A stretch of DNA of 64,000 nucleotides from Sphingosinicella sp. BN140058 (GTDB lineage Bacteria > Pseudomonadota > Alphaproteobacteria > Sphingomonadales > Sphingomonadaceae): the NCBI RefSeq assembly GCF_004135585.1, contig NZ_CP035501.1, positions 1,165,001 through 1,229,000 on the forward strand, read 5' to 3'. A program made the translations under genes and the position numbers. The notes under the pieces are model-generated. The model saw only the letters and a program-made list of their open reading frames with translations. It made no database searches and was not told the DNA's origin. Below, piece by piece: positions 50,635-59,611 of this stretch. Position 1 is the stretch's first letter, and each line of letters starts with the position of its first letter.

Positions 50635-51546
50635 TCATCGGTAGAGTGGTGCGATCCGGTCGAGCTTCGCGCGGGCGCTCGGTGAGATGCGCGCGAGGGT
50701 GGCCTGGAAGTTCGCATGCGCCATTCCTGAGCCGAGGAAGGTCCAGCGCGACGATTGATGTTGCTGCGCTCGCAGATCGTTCCGGTCGAACTCGGAGACG
50801 CTGCGTCCGGTGGCCCTTGCCAGCGCTTCGAGGTTGAGTTTCGCCTGGGTGCCGAGGCCGGCATCGACGAAGGCGACGATCTCCAGATATTCGTCGAACG
50901 CGCGCGCAATCTCCTCGGGCGGCAGCGCCTCGGCCATGGCTTCGACCATCAAGGTGTCGAGCCGGGCATGCTGCGCCTCCTCCATCCAGTGGTGGCGGAG
51001 CAGGCTCTTCATCAGCGGATCGAGATCCGTATCGTCGCGGATGCTGTCGAGATAATGGGCCTGGGTCATCCATTCGAGCTGAAGGATGAACAGCGCGATG
51101 CCGAGCGGATGATGGCGGAGCACCTCGGCGGAAATCGCCTCGCTCGGCCCGATCATCGCGCAGTTGCTGCCGAAATCGCGGACGAAGGCGTGATGGAAGC
51201 GCTTGAACAGCTGAATGTGCTTGGCCTCCTCGCCGGCGAACTGAAGCAAGGCGCGGGTGCGGTTGTCGTCGAGGCTCAGATCGGCGCGAACATGGTCGAG
51301 GATGAACGGAAGGATGAATTCCTCGACTAATTCGAACATGCCGAGATATTCGTGCGCGCGGATGTGGTTGAGCACCTGCCGTGCATCTGCCGAGAGGCCC
51401 GGCGCGGCCGCAGTGCGGGCGAGCGCTTCGGGCAGGAAGGGCCGCCCGAAATCGAGCGCCGCGCCCTCGGGAATGACATCCTCGATGCGCCACGCGGCGC
51501 GCTGCGAGGAGGCGAGAATGGCGTCGTAGGTGAAGCTCCGGTACAT
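50635..51546 (-). CDS. Ferritin-like diiron protein
   Basis: 303-residue all-helical protein. Two ExxH metal motifs are visible, FAGEEAKHIQLF (Glu107, His110) and HWMEEAQHARLD (Glu190, His193), about 83 residues apart as in four-helix-bundle diiron enzymes; further acids in MFELVEEFILP are likely ligands. It could be an AurF-like N-oxygenase, or a ribonucleotide-reductase-like or storage protein; motifs alone do not decide. It precedes OsmC and diverges from a BTAD-hydrolase fusion gene, suggesting an oxidative or xenobiotic response unit. Confidence 0.8.
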   Translation of the reverse strand: MYRSFTYDAILASSQRAAWRIEDVIPEGAALDFGRPFLPEALARTAAAPGLSADARQVLNHIRAHEYLGMFELVEEFILPFILDHVRADLSLDDNRTRALLQFAGEEAKHIQLFKRFHHAFVRDFGSNCAMIGPSEAISAEVLRHHPLGIALFILQLEWMTQAHYLDSIRDDTDLDPLMKSLLRHHWMEEAQHARLDTLMVEAMAEALPPEEIARAFDEYLEIVAFVDAGLGTQAKLNLEALARATGRSVSEFDRNDLRAQQHQSSRWTFLGSGMAHANFQATLARISPSARAKLDRIAPLYR

Positions 51547-51585
51547 GGAACGCTCCTGCTGAACCTTGGTGGGTGGAAATCGCCG

Positions 51586-51702
51586 TCAGGCGAACGGCCC
51601 TGCCGCGCCGGTCATTGCGATCGTGCTGAACATCACCGCCAGGATCCCGGCCACGATGCTCGCCGTCATGCTGCTCACTCTGATACTCATCGTCTTGCTC
51701 AC
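51586..51702 (-). CDS. Possible small membrane peptide, 38 residues
   Basis: A GTG at 51702 preceded by AGGGAAAGG opens a short frame with one hydrophobic helix (MTASIVAGILAVMFSTIAMT) and ends GAAGPFA. An ATG at 51690 gives a 34-residue form. It sits 39 bases upstream of the diiron gene. Small hydrophobic proteins of this kind exist in sphingomonads but I cannot assign this one. The rest of the gap 51703-51804 is the divergent promoter region and shows no clear motif. Confidence 0.35.
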   Translation of the reverse strand: MSKTMSIRVSSMTASIVAGILAVMFSTIAMTGAAGPFA

Positions 51703-51804
51703 CGCCTTTCCCTCTTGCCCCGCATCTGCACCCCCGGCGTGGAAGGGGGCGTTGGAATGCGCGTGTGAATTGTCGTGGACGGCCGTGTCTGGTAAATTTC
51801 CACG

Positions 51805-53385
51805 ATGGCGACCGGGTCGCAGGCGACGCTCTCCCTGCATCTGCTAGGGACGATGGCCCTCGAGCGGGCGGGAGAGCCGGTAGCCCTCCCGGCCTCCAAG
51901 AAGACTCGCGCCCTGCTCGGCTATCTTGCCGCGTCCGACCGCAGCGTCCGCCGCGAGCGCCTGTGCGAGATGTTCTGGGAGGTGCCGGACGATCCCCGCG
52001 GCGCGTTGCGCTGGAGCCTGTCCAAGCTGCGCGGGCTGATCGACGACGAGCATGGCTGCCGTCTGATCGCCGATCGCGAGGAAGTCGGCATCGATTGCAG
52101 CGCCTTGTCGGTCGACTGGCGCACTTTGCGCGACCTCGCCGCCGCGGATCTGCGGAAGATCGACACGCCGGTGTTGGAAGCGGCGACGGTCGCCTGGGGC
52201 GATTTCCTCGAGGGGCTCGAGCTGCCCCGCTGTGACGACTACCAGTCCTGGCTGGTGGCGATGCGGGAAGATGCGCGGACGCGCTTCGTCGCCTTGCTGC
52301 GCGAGCTCGTCCAGCGCCCGATCGACCCCGACCGCGCGCTTGTCCTCGCCCGGCTGTGGACCAGCCTCGATCCCTATGACGCGCTCGCCCGGGTCGCGCT
52401 GATCGATCTGCTCGATCGGCTCGGCCGCCGCACGGAGGCCGATCAGCAGCGTGCGCTCGGCAGCAAGAAGCTGGGTGAGGCCGAGATGCCGGTGCCGCCG
52501 GCCCTGCGCAGCGCTCCGACGGCCGTCGAACCGGAGCCGCCGACACCGGTTCAGCACGTCAAATTCTGCACGGCATCCGACGGCACCGGCCTCGCTTACT
52601 CGATTGCGGGCGACGGGCCGCCTCTGGTCAAGACGGCCAACTGGCTCAACCATCTCGAACATGATTGGGAAAGCCCGCTCTGGCGCCACTGGATTCGCGA
52701 ACTCGGCAGGGATCGCCGCATCGTCCGTTATGACGAGCGCGGCAACGGCTTGTCCGATTGGAACGCCGCCGACATCTCCTTCGATGCCTTCGTTGACGAT
52801 CTCGCCAGCGTCGTCGACGCCGCGGGGCTCAAGCGCTTCGATCTGTTTGCGGTATCGCAGGGCTGCAGCGTGTCGATTGCCTATACGGTGCGCCATCCGC
52901 AACGGGTGCGACGCCTCGTTCTTTACGGCGGCTATGCGATCGGGTGGAAGCGTCGCGGGTCGCGCGAGGAGATCGATCGGCGCGAAGCGATGCTGACCCT
53001 CACCCGCCAGGGCTGGGGTCAGAACAATCCCGCCTACCGCCAGATGTTCACCACCCTGTTCCTGCCCGACGCGTCGCCGGCCGAGGCGGATTGGTTCAAC
53101 GAACTGCAGCGTGTCTCGACCTCGCCCGACAATGCCGTCCGCCTGCAGCGGGCGTTCGGCGATATCGACGTCGAGACGCTGCTGCCGCAGGTACGGGTGC
53201 CGACCCTGGTGCTCCACGCCCGCGACGATTCGGTGGTTCCGTTCGCCGCCGGTCGCGGGCTGGCCGCCGCCATTCCCGGTGCCGAATTCGTCCAGCTTGA
53301 AAGCCGCAATCACATCCTTCTGGAAACGGAGCCGGCCTGGGCGAGAGCCGCCGAGTGCATCACGCAATTCCTCTCCGCCCCCTGA
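51805..53385 (+). CDS. BTAD-type regulator fused to an alpha/beta hydrolase
   Basis: 526 residues in two parts. Residues 8-220 are a SARP/BTAD-type unit: a winged-helix (LHLLGTMALERAGEPVALPA, RGALRWSLSKLRGLID) and a helical bacterial transcriptional activation domain (DPYDALARVALIDLLDRLGR). Residues 250-526 are an alpha/beta hydrolase with elbow AVSQGCSVSIAY (Ser351), acid in HARDDSVVPF and histidine in SRNHILLE. An LRRL-like linker joins them. I infer that the hydrolase domain senses or consumes the inducer while the first half controls the divergent diiron-OsmC genes. No signal peptide. Confidence 0.85.
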   Translation: MATGSQATLSLHLLGTMALERAGEPVALPASKKTRALLGYLAASDRSVRRERLCEMFWEVPDDPRGALRWSLSKLRGLIDDEHGCRLIADREEVGIDCSALSVDWRTLRDLAAADLRKIDTPVLEAATVAWGDFLEGLELPRCDDYQSWLVAMREDARTRFVALLRELVQRPIDPDRALVLARLWTSLDPYDALARVALIDLLDRLGRRTEADQQRALGSKKLGEAEMPVPPALRSAPTAVEPEPPTPVQHVKFCTASDGTGLAYSIAGDGPPLVKTANWLNHLEHDWESPLWRHWIRELGRDRRIVRYDERGNGLSDWNAADISFDAFVDDLASVVDAAGLKRFDLFAVSQGCSVSIAYTVRHPQRVRRLVLYGGYAIGWKRRGSREEIDRREAMLTLTRQGWGQNNPAYRQMFTTLFLPDASPAEADWFNELQRVSTSPDNAVRLQRAFGDIDVETLLPQVRVPTLVLHARDDSVVPFAAGRGLAAAIPGAEFVQLESRNHILLETEPAWARAAECITQFLSAP

Positions 53386-53498
53386 TCCGCAAGCCCCGAG
53401 TCGCCACGCAGTACCGCCCAAACGCGATGTCGCGATGGTCCTTCTCGACGTGCAGTACGTGCCTCATCGACGAAGACGATCGGACCGTCGCAACCCGC

Positions 53499-53526
53499 TT
53501 GACTTTGATTGTCTACCTTTTAGGTT
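53499..53526 (+). promoter_or_regulatory. Candidate promoter of the organosulfur operon
   Basis: TTGACT (53499-53504) and TAGGTT (53521-53526) are separated by 16 bases. The palindrome ACCT-TTT-AGGT (53514-53524) overlaps the -10 region and could be a regulator site. It lies about 410 bases before the first gene, which would give a long leader. Confidence 0.45.
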
Positions 53527-53834
53527 GTGATTGCTGAACGAGGGCAATGGTCAGGCTCCGCGCACTTCCGGGTGCGAGCGCGACCCGCGGTTTTTGACGG
53601 AATGCAGATTGCGCCGCGTCATCAATGCTAAAGCGCACGAGCCCTTGCCGGACAGCCGGGCGGCCTCGTGTTTCCAGATCGAAAGGAACACCGATGAGCC
53701 TGCAAGCACCATTCTTGCGCCTTCCTTCTCCCGCAACCTGTCGTCGCTGCTGTTGAAGCGCCGCGGCCGTGCGCCGCGTCCCCTGACCTGATCGCCGCGC
53801 CCGCGCCTTTGGCGTGACGCTTGGGGCGTGCCGA

Positions 53835-53868
53835 CCGGCGACCGCCAGTGCAACTGGCGGACGGCCGG
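53835..53868 (+). promoter_or_regulatory. Long hairpin in the operon leader
   Basis: CCGCCAGT (53842-53849) pairs with ACTGGCGG (53853-53860) around loop GCA, and CCGGC (53835-53839) with GCCGG (53864-53868) outside a small internal loop. It lies 72 bases before the first desulfinase gene. It could be a terminator-type attenuator, an RNA structure or a remnant repeat; no riboswitch class is matched. Confidence 0.5.
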
Positions 53869-53939
53869 GGTGCGCCCGGCGAGGATGATCCAGCCGATGT
53901 TTTCCAGCCCGCGGATCCGCCTTCCGCGAAGGAGCCCCC

Positions 53940-54986
53940 ATGTCCACCGTCACCGATACGCTCTGGTACACACGCTGCCCCGTCCCGACCGCGCTCGGCA
54001 TTGCCGTTCAGCGCGGCTGGATCGCCGACGAATTCGCGCCCGACGGCATCTTTGTGAAGTCGATCCAGGAAACCAGCGACGCCGCTGTCCAGGAATCGCA
54101 TTTCGATCACACGTTGCGGAGCTCGTTCCGGCAGGGCGGCAACATTCCGGCGATCTGGGCTCGGGCGCGCGGCCGCGATACGAGGGTGATCGGCCTGTCC
54201 TGGACCGACGAGTTCCAGGCGATCCTCGCCTTGCCCGAAAGCGGCATCCACCGTGCCCGCGATCTGCGCGATCTGCGCATCGGACTGCCGGTCAATCCGA
54301 TCTCGATCGACTTCAACCGCGCCTCGGCGCTGCGCGGCTTCCATGCCGCACTCGGCCTCGACGGGCTCAGCCTCAAGAATGTCGACTGGGTCGACGCGCT
54401 GAGCCGTGAGACGCCGGAAAGCGGCACGCGCGGCATCGCCACCGGCGACGGCGCACGGCGGCGCCTGCGCCACGGCTATCAGGCGGAGACGCTGGCCCTG
54501 CTGCGCGGCGACGTCGACGCCATCTACGTCAAGGGCGCGCTCGGCCTCGAAACCGCGCGGCTGATCGGCGCGCGGATCATCAGCGATCTCGGCAGCCATC
54601 CGGATCCGGAAGTACGGGTCAACAACGGCACGCCGCGTACCCTCACCGTCGATGCCGCGCTGATCGAGGAGCGTCCCGATCTCGTTGCCCGCTTCCTCGC
54701 CCGCGTCGTCGACGCCGGCAATTGGGCACGCGCCCATCCCGACGAGACCGTGGCCTACATCGCGCGCGAGACCGGCTCCACGCCCGATTGGGTCCATGCC
54801 GCCTACGGCGACGATGCCGCGCAGAAGCTCGGGACCTTCCTCGATCCGGACTCGGTCGATGCGCTGTCCGACTTCAAGGACTTTCTGTTCGCGCACGGCT
54901 TCCTGGAGGCCGACTTCGATGTCGCCGACTGGGTCGATCCGCAACCGCTGGAAGAGCTCGCCCGCCGCACGCGCGACGCCGCCTGA
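53940..54986 (+). CDS. DszB-like sulfinate desulfinase paralogue 1
   Basis: 348-residue protein without signal peptide, so cytoplasmic. It resembles DszB, the 2-hydroxybiphenyl-2-sulfinate desulfinase of the 4S pathway (365 residues), which has a type-II periplasmic-binding-protein fold. The region YTRCPVPTALGIA matches DszB YSNCPVPNALLTA around its catalytic Cys27 (here Cys13). His54 and Arg64 in SHFDHTLRSSFRQGGNIP align with His60 and Arg70 with the same 10-residue spacing, and GG follows. VDAGNWARAHPDE is also shared. It may release sulfite from an aryl or alkyl sulfinate. It is the first gene of the operon. A plain sulfonate-binding protein is the alternative. Confidence 0.78.
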   Translation: MSTVTDTLWYTRCPVPTALGIAVQRGWIADEFAPDGIFVKSIQETSDAAVQESHFDHTLRSSFRQGGNIPAIWARARGRDTRVIGLSWTDEFQAILALPESGIHRARDLRDLRIGLPVNPISIDFNRASALRGFHAALGLDGLSLKNVDWVDALSRETPESGTRGIATGDGARRRLRHGYQAETLALLRGDVDAIYVKGALGLETARLIGARIISDLGSHPDPEVRVNNGTPRTLTVDAALIEERPDLVARFLARVVDAGNWARAHPDETVAYIARETGSTPDWVHAAYGDDAAQKLGTFLDPDSVDALSDFKDFLFAHGFLEADFDVADWVDPQPLEELARRTRDAA

Positions 54987-55054
54987 CACGAACATTCGCC
55001 GACCGGCTGCCCGGGAAGGGCGCCGGCGGCGCGGGGGAACAAGGAAAAGATTTG

Positions 55055-57382
55055 GTGCACAAGGGAATATACCTGGCCGGAGCAGCGTCGCTCGCCGCTA
55101 TTCACAGCGGCGGAGCGGCAGCGCAGGAGAGCAAGCCTGCGGCGCTGGCGCTGGCGGACACGACGGCAGCGGCCGACGATGGCGAGACGGCGGATTACGG
55201 CACTGCGATCGTCATCACCGCCAACAAGCGCGAGCAGAGCATCCAGGACGTGCCGACCGCGGTCACTGCGCTCGGCGGCGACACCTTTACGCTCGGCGGC
55301 GTCGGCCGCTCCGCCAACGAGGTGCTGAACTACGTTCCCAATGCGTCGGCGGGCGCACAGCAGCACGGCCGTCCGCGCTGGTGGATCCGCGGCGTCGGCG
55401 CCGGCCAGCAGCAGCAGGATCTCGCCAATCCCGTCGGCTTCTATCTAGACGAGATTTACATCAGCAATGCCAGCGCGACCGGGCTGCCGCTGTTCGACGT
55501 CGAACGCGTCGAAGTGCTGCGCGGTCCGCAAGGGACATTGTGGGGCAAGAACACCACCGGCGGCGCGATCAGCGTGATCAGCAAGCGGCCCTCGCTCGAT
55601 CCGGCGGCGGGCGACAATTACGTCAAGCTCGATTACGGCCGGTTCGACGACAAGATCATCGAGGGCGGCGTCGGCGCCGCCTTGGTGCCCGGCGCCCTCG
55701 CCGCCCGCATCTCGGGCCACATCGAGAACAAGGACGGCCGCTACCGGAACCTGTTCACCGGCGACGAGGACAATGCGATCGAGGACAGCGTGGTCCGCGG
55801 TCAGCTGCTTGGCAGGGCCGGCGACGTCACCGCGCTCGTCTCCGCCCATTACCGCAAGTACAAGACGTTCGGCGGCTATTGGGCGACGGCCAGCTATGCT
55901 GCAAACGGCGTGCTCCGCAACGGCTACGTCCCATCCACGGACCGCGACGTCGTCGACACCAATGCCGACGACAATAGCGATGCCGAGCAGGTCGGCGGCT
56001 TGTTCCGCCTCGATTGGGATTTCGGCGGGCTGACCCTTACCGCGCTGACCGGCTACGAGCGCTATCAGACGACCAGCACCAACGACAGCGATTACACCCC
56101 GCTCGAGATCAGCCGCGGCTACACCGATTCGGTCAGCCGCCAATGGAGCCAGGAACTGCGGCTTGCCTCGGCCCCGACCGGCCGGTTCAGCTGGATCGTC
56201 GGACTGCATTATTTCAACGAGAAGATCGACTCGTTCGCGGCCTCCGCGACCTTGCCGGACGGATCGGTGCCGGCGCGTCCCGGCGACACCGCACCCAATG
56301 CCTATAGCCGCACCATCTACGATCACGAGGCGGAGAGCGGCGCGGTCTTCGCCAATGCCCGTTACGCGCTCAGCGACAGCTTCGACCTCAACGTCGGTGC
56401 CCGCTTCACGCGCGAGACCAAGCAGCTCCAATTCGCCCGGGGGGCGTCGCCGAACGGCGCTGCGGCCCGCTGGAGCGATTATGCGCGCTGGTGGGAGAGC
56501 TATACGGGCAGCTTCGGCGGCGCCGGCACCTTTTCGGGCGATCTGAAGCGCAGCTGGGACGCCTTCACCTACGACATCACGCCGTCCTGGCGGGTCGCGC
56601 CCAACCATCTGCTCTACGGCAAATTTTCCCACGGCGTGAAATCGGGCGGCTTCAACACCGCGGCGCAGCTGCCTGCGGCCCTGCAGGTGGTCGCGCCCGA
56701 GAAGCTCGACGCGTTCGAACTCGGCTACAAGTCGGAATGGTTCGACGGTGCCCTGACCTTCAACGCCTCCGCCTTCCACTATGAATATGACGACGTGCAG
56801 ATCAACGTCGTCGGCCCCAATCCGGGCGCGGTCGGCGGTGCCACCACCTCGTACCTGCAGAACGCCCGGAGCGCCCATGTCGACGGCGCCGAGTTCGAGA
56901 TCGCCGCGCACCCGATCGAAGGCCTCGATCTCAACGCCGCGATCGGCCTGCTCGACACCGAATATGACGCGCTGCAGGTGGTCAACGGCGGTGCGGACCT
57001 CTCCGGCGCCGAATTCGTCCGCTCGCCGCACGTCACCCTGAACCTTGCCGCGACCTACACGGTCCCGCTCGCGAATACGGGCGAGATTCAGCTTGCTGCG
57101 GACGCGCGCTACCAGTCCCTCCAATATTATTACATCACGCCCCAGGACAATGTGAACCGGTATCTGCTGAACCAGCCCGGTTACACACTGACCAACGCGC
57201 GGATCACCTACAACACGCCAGGCGATCGCTTCTCCGTCACGGCCTACGTCAACAATCTGTTCGACGTCGATTACCGCAATCACGCGCTGCCGCAGGCCAA
57301 TGCCGCCGCCGGCATCACCGGCGACACCGTCCAGTGGGGCGAGCCGCGGACCTACGGCGTCGCGCTCGTGGCGCGCTTCTGA
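55055..57382 (+). CDS. TonB-dependent receptor of the organosulfur operon
   Basis: 775-residue outer-membrane receptor. A short signal-like start (GIYLAGAASLAAIHSGGAAAQ) precedes a TonB-box-like TAIVITANKREQSIQDVPTA, a plug with VERVEVLRGPQGTLWGKNTTGGA and a barrel ending GVALVARF. The 40 residues after the signal peptide are Ala-rich. Its place between the two desulfinase-like genes suggests that it imports a hydrophobic or bulky sulfur compound that porins do not pass. The start is GTG 55055 or TTG 55052; AAGGA lies upstream. The gap to the previous stop is 68 bases. Confidence 0.92.
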   Translation: MHKGIYLAGAASLAAIHSGGAAAQESKPAALALADTTAAADDGETADYGTAIVITANKREQSIQDVPTAVTALGGDTFTLGGVGRSANEVLNYVPNASAGAQQHGRPRWWIRGVGAGQQQQDLANPVGFYLDEIYISNASATGLPLFDVERVEVLRGPQGTLWGKNTTGGAISVISKRPSLDPAAGDNYVKLDYGRFDDKIIEGGVGAALVPGALAARISGHIENKDGRYRNLFTGDEDNAIEDSVVRGQLLGRAGDVTALVSAHYRKYKTFGGYWATASYAANGVLRNGYVPSTDRDVVDTNADDNSDAEQVGGLFRLDWDFGGLTLTALTGYERYQTTSTNDSDYTPLEISRGYTDSVSRQWSQELRLASAPTGRFSWIVGLHYFNEKIDSFAASATLPDGSVPARPGDTAPNAYSRTIYDHEAESGAVFANARYALSDSFDLNVGARFTRETKQLQFARGASPNGAAARWSDYARWWESYTGSFGGAGTFSGDLKRSWDAFTYDITPSWRVAPNHLLYGKFSHGVKSGGFNTAAQLPAALQVVAPEKLDAFELGYKSEWFDGALTFNASAFHYEYDDVQINVVGPNPGAVGGATTSYLQNARSAHVDGAEFEIAAHPIEGLDLNAAIGLLDTEYDALQVVNGGADLSGAEFVRSPHVTLNLAATYTVPLANTGEIQLAADARYQSLQYYYITPQDNVNRYLLNQPGYTLTNARITYNTPGDRFSVTAYVNNLFDVDYRNHALPQANAAAGITGDTVQWGEPRTYGVALVARF

Positions 57383-57419
57383 TGCTCACCCTCGTTCCCA
57401 TTGCTCACCGGAGGCCCTC

Positions 57420-58490
57420 ATGACCGCCTATCCAAGCGAAATCTGGTACACGCGCTGCCCCGTTCCGACGCCACTCGGCATCGCCATCAACCAGGGCGTG
57501 ATCGAGGAGGATTTCGATCGGCTCGGTGTCACGGTGCGCTCGCTCCAGGACAGCCGCGATCCCGAGACCCGCGCCAGCCACTATGATCACCACCTCGCCC
57601 ACAGCTTCCGGCAGGGCGGCAGCGTACCGGCGATCTGGGCCCGCGCCGCCGGTGCCGACACAAGGGTAATCGGCCTTAGCTGGGTCGACGAGAGCCAGGC
57701 GATCCTTGCCTTGCCGGGCTCCGGCATCCGGAGTCCGGCGGATCTCAGGGGGCGGCGCATTGCCTTGCCGCGCCGCGACGGCGACAAGATCGACATCTTC
57801 CGCGCGACGGCGCTGCGCGCGCTTCTCGCCGGCATGTCGCTCGGCGGCGTCGGCGAGCACGAGGTCGAGTGGGTGGATGTCGATGCGCGCGATCCCGCCG
57901 CCGGCGACGGCGAGACCCGGATCGGCGCCAACAGCCGCCGCGGCTGGAGCGGCCGGCCGCTCTACGCCGCCGAATTCGCCGCTCTGGTTCGCGGCGACGT
58001 CGACGCCATTCACGTCAAAGGCTCGCTCGGCCACGAATATGCATTTCTTGGCGGCGCCCATGTCGTCGTCGACACCGGCTGCCACCCCGATCCCAGGATC
58101 CGGATCAACAACGGGACGCCGCGGCCGCTGACCGTGGACGCCGCCACGATCGAACTCTATCCCGATCTCGCCGCCCGGCTGCTCGGCCACGTTCGGGCCG
58201 CCGGCGAGTGGGCACAGCGGCATCCGGCCGAGACGCTTGCCTACATCGCCCGCGAGACCGGCTCTCCCGAGCAGTTCGTCCTCTCCGCTTATGGCGGCGA
58301 CACCCTCCACCGCCGCCTCCAGACCGATCTCGATCCAGCGGTGATCGACGCCCTCGCGGATTTCGCCGCCTTTCTGTTCGATCGCGGCTTTCTGCCCGCA
58401 CCGGTCGACGTCCCCGCCTGGGTCCACCGCCGTCCGCTCGAGCTGCTGACACAGCCTGCGATCCGCGCCCTCGAAAGCGTGCCGGCATGA
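57420..58490 (+). CDS. DszB-like sulfinate desulfinase paralogue 2
   Basis: 356-residue cytoplasmic protein clearly homologous to the gene at 53940 (shared YTRCPVP, FRQGG, DVDAIxVKG, INNGTPRPLTVDAA and ETLAYIARETGS). Cys13, His54 and Arg64 are in the same positions as in paralogue 1, matching the DszB catalytic set. The two differ across most of the ligand-facing segments after residue 100, so substrates may differ. GGAGG precedes the ATG at 57420. Its stop overlaps the next start (ATGA), coupling it to the binding-protein gene. Confidence 0.78.
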   Translation: MTAYPSEIWYTRCPVPTPLGIAINQGVIEEDFDRLGVTVRSLQDSRDPETRASHYDHHLAHSFRQGGSVPAIWARAAGADTRVIGLSWVDESQAILALPGSGIRSPADLRGRRIALPRRDGDKIDIFRATALRALLAGMSLGGVGEHEVEWVDVDARDPAAGDGETRIGANSRRGWSGRPLYAAEFAALVRGDVDAIHVKGSLGHEYAFLGGAHVVVDTGCHPDPRIRINNGTPRPLTVDAATIELYPDLAARLLGHVRAAGEWAQRHPAETLAYIARETGSPEQFVLSAYGGDTLHRRLQTDLDPAVIDALADFAAFLFDRGFLPAPVDVPAWVHRRPLELLTQPAIRALESVPA

Positions 58491-59611
58491 AGCCGCGCTC
58501 GATCCTGATCGGGGCGCTCGTCCTCCTCGTGCTCAGCGCGGCTGCGGCGTTCCAGTTCCGCGGGGCCGGCTCGTCGGCGGCGTCCGCATCGGCCGCCCCG
58601 ACGACGCTCACCATCGCCAGCATCGCCTACCCGCATCAGGGGCAGCAGCGTTACCAGGGGCAGACCGCGATCATCCAGCAGCAGGGCTGGCTGGAGACCG
58701 AGCTCGCCAAGCGCGGAATCAAGCTCGCCTGGTTCCCGGTCCCGACCGCTGTCGGCGGCCCAATGATCAACGAAGGCTTCGCCGCGAAGCGGATCGATTT
58801 CGCCAGCTATGGCGACTTCCCGGCGATCATCGCCGCCTCCGGCGGAGTCGATCTGCGGCTGGTGGTGCCGGTCGGTCGCGGCCAGAACGTCTACCTCGTC
58901 GCCCGCAAGGATCTGCCGGCGCGCAGCATCGCCGATCTCAAGGGCAAGAGGATCGGCCTCCACCGCGGCCGCCCCTGGGAGCTGCCTTTCTCCAAGCTGG
59001 TCGAACAGAACGGGCTGAAGCTCTCCGACTTCCGGATCGTCAACATCAACCCGCCGGCGAGCCACGCCGCTTTGGCGTCCGGCGACGTCGATGCGGTCGT
59101 CCTGCTCTCCGATGCCTATCTGCTCGAGCAAAAGGGTGTGGGCCGCATCATCTGGTCGACCAAGCAGGCGCCCGAGGATTGGAAGATGCGCGCCGAACTG
59201 TTCGGCCGCGGTGACTTCGTCGACGCCAATCCGGAGCTCGCCCGGATCGTCGCCGAAGCCTACATTCGGGCGGCCCACTGGTCGTCGCTGCCCGCCAATC
59301 GCGACAAGGTGATCGAGATCGCCGCCAGGGCCGAGACGCCCCGCAGCGTCGTCGAGGCCGAATATGCCGAACCGCGGGTGCGCTGGCGCGACCGATTCTC
59401 GCCGCTCTATGATCAGGCCGTGATCGGCCATTATCGCGAGGTCGCCGATTACACCTACCGCAACGGCCTGGTGCGATCGAAGGTCGATGTCGACAAATTG
59501 CTCGATCGCCGCTTCGCCGGCGAGGCACTGCGCGACCTGAAGCTCGAGGGCCATTGGCCGCAGCCGCAACAGGCGGCCGAGACGAGCGTCGCACGGAGCG
59601 GCCGCTCGTGA
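58487..59611 (+). CDS. ABC transporter substrate-binding protein (TauA/SsuA type)
   Basis: 374-residue periplasmic protein of the nitrate/sulfonate/taurine-binding class. An N-terminal hydrophobic segment (ILIGALVLLVLSAAAAFQF) is a signal peptide or anchor. Then come TLTIASIAYPHQGQQRYQGQ, RIDFASYGDFPAIIAASGG, IADLKGKRIGLHRGRPWELP, and GDVDAVVLLSDAYLLEQKG, the usual SsuA/TauA order. It should deliver the sulfur compound to the two permeases encoded at 60787 and 61547. It overlaps the previous gene by 4 bases and the next gene by 4 (GTGA). Confidence 0.9.
   Translation: MKPRSILIGALVLLVLSAAAAFQFRGAGSSAASASAAPTTLTIASIAYPHQGQQRYQGQTAIIQQQGWLETELAKRGIKLAWFPVPTAVGGPMINEGFAAKRIDFASYGDFPAIIAASGGVDLRLVVPVGRGQNVYLVARKDLPARSIADLKGKRIGLHRGRPWELPFSKLVEQNGLKLSDFRIVNINPPASHAALASGDVDAVVLLSDAYLLEQKGVGRIIWSTKQAPEDWKMRAELFGRGDFVDANPELARIVAEAYIRAAHWSSLPANRDKVIEIAARAETPRSVVEAEYAEPRVRWRDRFSPLYDQAVIGHYREVADYTYRNGLVRSKVDVDKLLDRRFAGEALRDLKLEGHWPQPQQAAETSVARSGRS

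Larger units (their letters stand above)
53386..53939 (+). other. 554-base upstream region of the organosulfur operon
   Basis: No convincing gene. The region has unusually AT-rich bases at 53499-53530 (promoter candidate, listed separately), a long hairpin at 53835-53868 (listed separately) and AAGGAG 5 bases before the desulfinase start. Frames that cross it (for example on the plus strand from 53531 to 53791) have compositions unlike proteins and no ribosome binding site. Its length suggests a regulated, possibly structured, leader. Confidence 0.5.

Noticed and set aside
52541..52554. CGACACCGGTTCAG, resembling the uronate operator
   Set aside because: It lies inside the BTAD-hydrolase coding region, lacks the leading TG, and the neighbouring genes have no uronate link. 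Probably chance.
53531..53791. 86-codon frame in the organosulfur leader
   Set aside because: No ribosome binding site, no hydrophobic or domain pattern; overlaps AT-rich promoter DNA.
53835..53890. GCAAC followed by GGTGC, reminiscent of parts of a SAM riboswitch
   Set aside because: The GCAAC here is the loop and strand of a simple hairpin. The S-box core pieces (GGCCC, AUGAAA, kink-turn) are missing.
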